A stretch of 32,418 nt of DNA from Chloroflexaceae bacterium (GTDB lineage: Bacteria; Cyanobacteriota; Cyanobacteriia; Cyanobacteriales; JAAUTE01), in NCBI GenBank assembly GCA_012031815.1, contig JAAUTE010000010.1, positions 1 through 32,418 of the forward strand, given 5' to 3'. Under the pieces are notes generated by a model. The model did no database searches. It saw only the letters and a program-made list of their open reading frames with translations, and had not been told where the DNA came from. The first letter of the stretch is position 1. Each line of letters starts with the position of its first letter. A program made the translations under genes and the position numbers. Shown in pieces: positions 31,559-32,418 of this stretch.

Positions 31559-32418
31559 ATGACGACCACCTTAAATAACCGCTATCGCATTGAGAAAACT
31601 TTGGGCAGAGGTGGATTCGGCCAGACCTTTCTTGCCAGCGATACTCACATGCCCTCTGGTCGTCAGTGCGTCATTAAACAGTTGCAGCCCGCCGTACAAG
31701 ACCCAGCCACGGAGCGGTGGATATTGGACTGTTTTCAGCGAGAAGCCGCAACCTTGGAGGAACTGGGAGAAGCCCATCCCCAGATTCCCTGCCTCTATGC
31801 TTATTTTGCCGAAGCCGGTCAATTTTTTCTGGTTCAAGAATACATTCCCGGGCCCACCCTCCAGCAAAAAGTCCGGGACAGCGGCCCTTTCAGTGAGTCT
31901 GCCGTTTGCTCCCTGCTCGCCGACATTTTGCCCGTTTTAGACTTTGTTCACAGCCGCCGCATCATTCACCGCGATATTAAACCAGACAATATTATTTTGC
32001 GCGAAAAAGACGGTAAGCCCGTCCTCATCGACTTTGGGGCCGTTAAAGAAGCGATCGCCACCGTTTACGATAACCACGGACGCACTAACCATTCCGTGGC
32101 GGTGGGGACGCCGGGTTACATGGCCTCGGAGCAAGCTGCTGGCCGTCCGGTATTTTCTAGCGACCTTTACAGTTTGGGACTGACGGTCATTTACCTGTTG
32201 ACGGGCAAACACCCGGGTCAACTGCAAGCCGACCCCCGCACGGGGGAAATTCTCTGGGAGAGCGAAACGCCCCGCCTCAGCCGCGCCCTAGTCGCAGTTC
32301 TCGATCGGGCTACCCGCTTTCATCCCAGAGATCGCTACGCCTCAGCCAGGGAAATGCTGGAAGCGCTGGAAATGGCTGCCGTTCCTTCCGCCGCGGCGAC
32401 GTGGGTGGCGGCTCCCCC
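31559..32418 (+). CDS. Serine/threonine protein kinase, N-terminal part, truncated by window end
   Basis: ORF not in the track because it runs off the edge: NNRYRIEKTLGRGGFGQTFLA, VIKQLQPA, IIHRDIKPDNIIL, VLIDFGAVKEA, GTPGYMASEQAAGRPVFSSDLYSLGLTVIYLLTGKHP. Confidence 0.93.
   Translation, partial: MTTTLNNRYRIEKTLGRGGFGQTFLASDTHMPSGRQCVIKQLQPAVQDPATERWILDCFQREAATLEELGEAHPQIPCLYAYFAEAGQFFLVQEYIPGPTLQQKVRDSGPFSESAVCSLLADILPVLDFVHSRRIIHRDIKPDNIILREKDGKPVLIDFGAVKEAIATVYDNHGRTNHSVAVGTPGYMASEQAAGRPVFSSDLYSLGLTVIYLLTGKHPGQLQADPRTGEILWESETPRLSRALVAVLDRATRFHPRDRYASAREMLEALEMAAVPSAAATWVAAP

Overview
Cyanobacterial chromosomal window (many GCGATCGC/HIP1 octamers; chlP, cobH, hemE and HetP-free housekeeping content). 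Order: partial CDS end, pyrF, two small secreted hypotheticals, a phosphoribosyltransferase, cysE with a clear terminator, holA, a 2H-phosphoesterase-like (DUF1868-like) gene, cobH, hemE, an EF-hand protein, two tandem Npun_R2821/R2822-type glycosyltransferase-like genes, chlP, a DUF554 membrane protein, a DinG/XPD-like helicase-related protein whose nucleotide-binding motifs look degenerate, a sulfotransferase, an unannotated decayed radical-SAM pseudogene, treY and treZ, a 60-aa small ORF, an ABC-F ATPase, a PAS/GAF hybrid histidine kinase, efp, accB, valS, a coiled-coil hypothetical and the start of a Ser/Thr kinase. A dominant feature is the number of single-nucleotide frameshifts (about 17 located by eye), many in homopolymers, including in essential genes (hemE, accB, valS). 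Sequencing or assembly error is the simplest explanation; slippage or gene decay is the alternative. I found no CRISPR array, tRNA, rRNA or intact transposon. I found no clear new multi-gene system; the best leads are the motif-poor helicase-like protein, the 2H-phosphoesterase gene locked against holA, and the EF-hand/glycosyltransferase cluster. All family calls are from memory of the families, not database searches.
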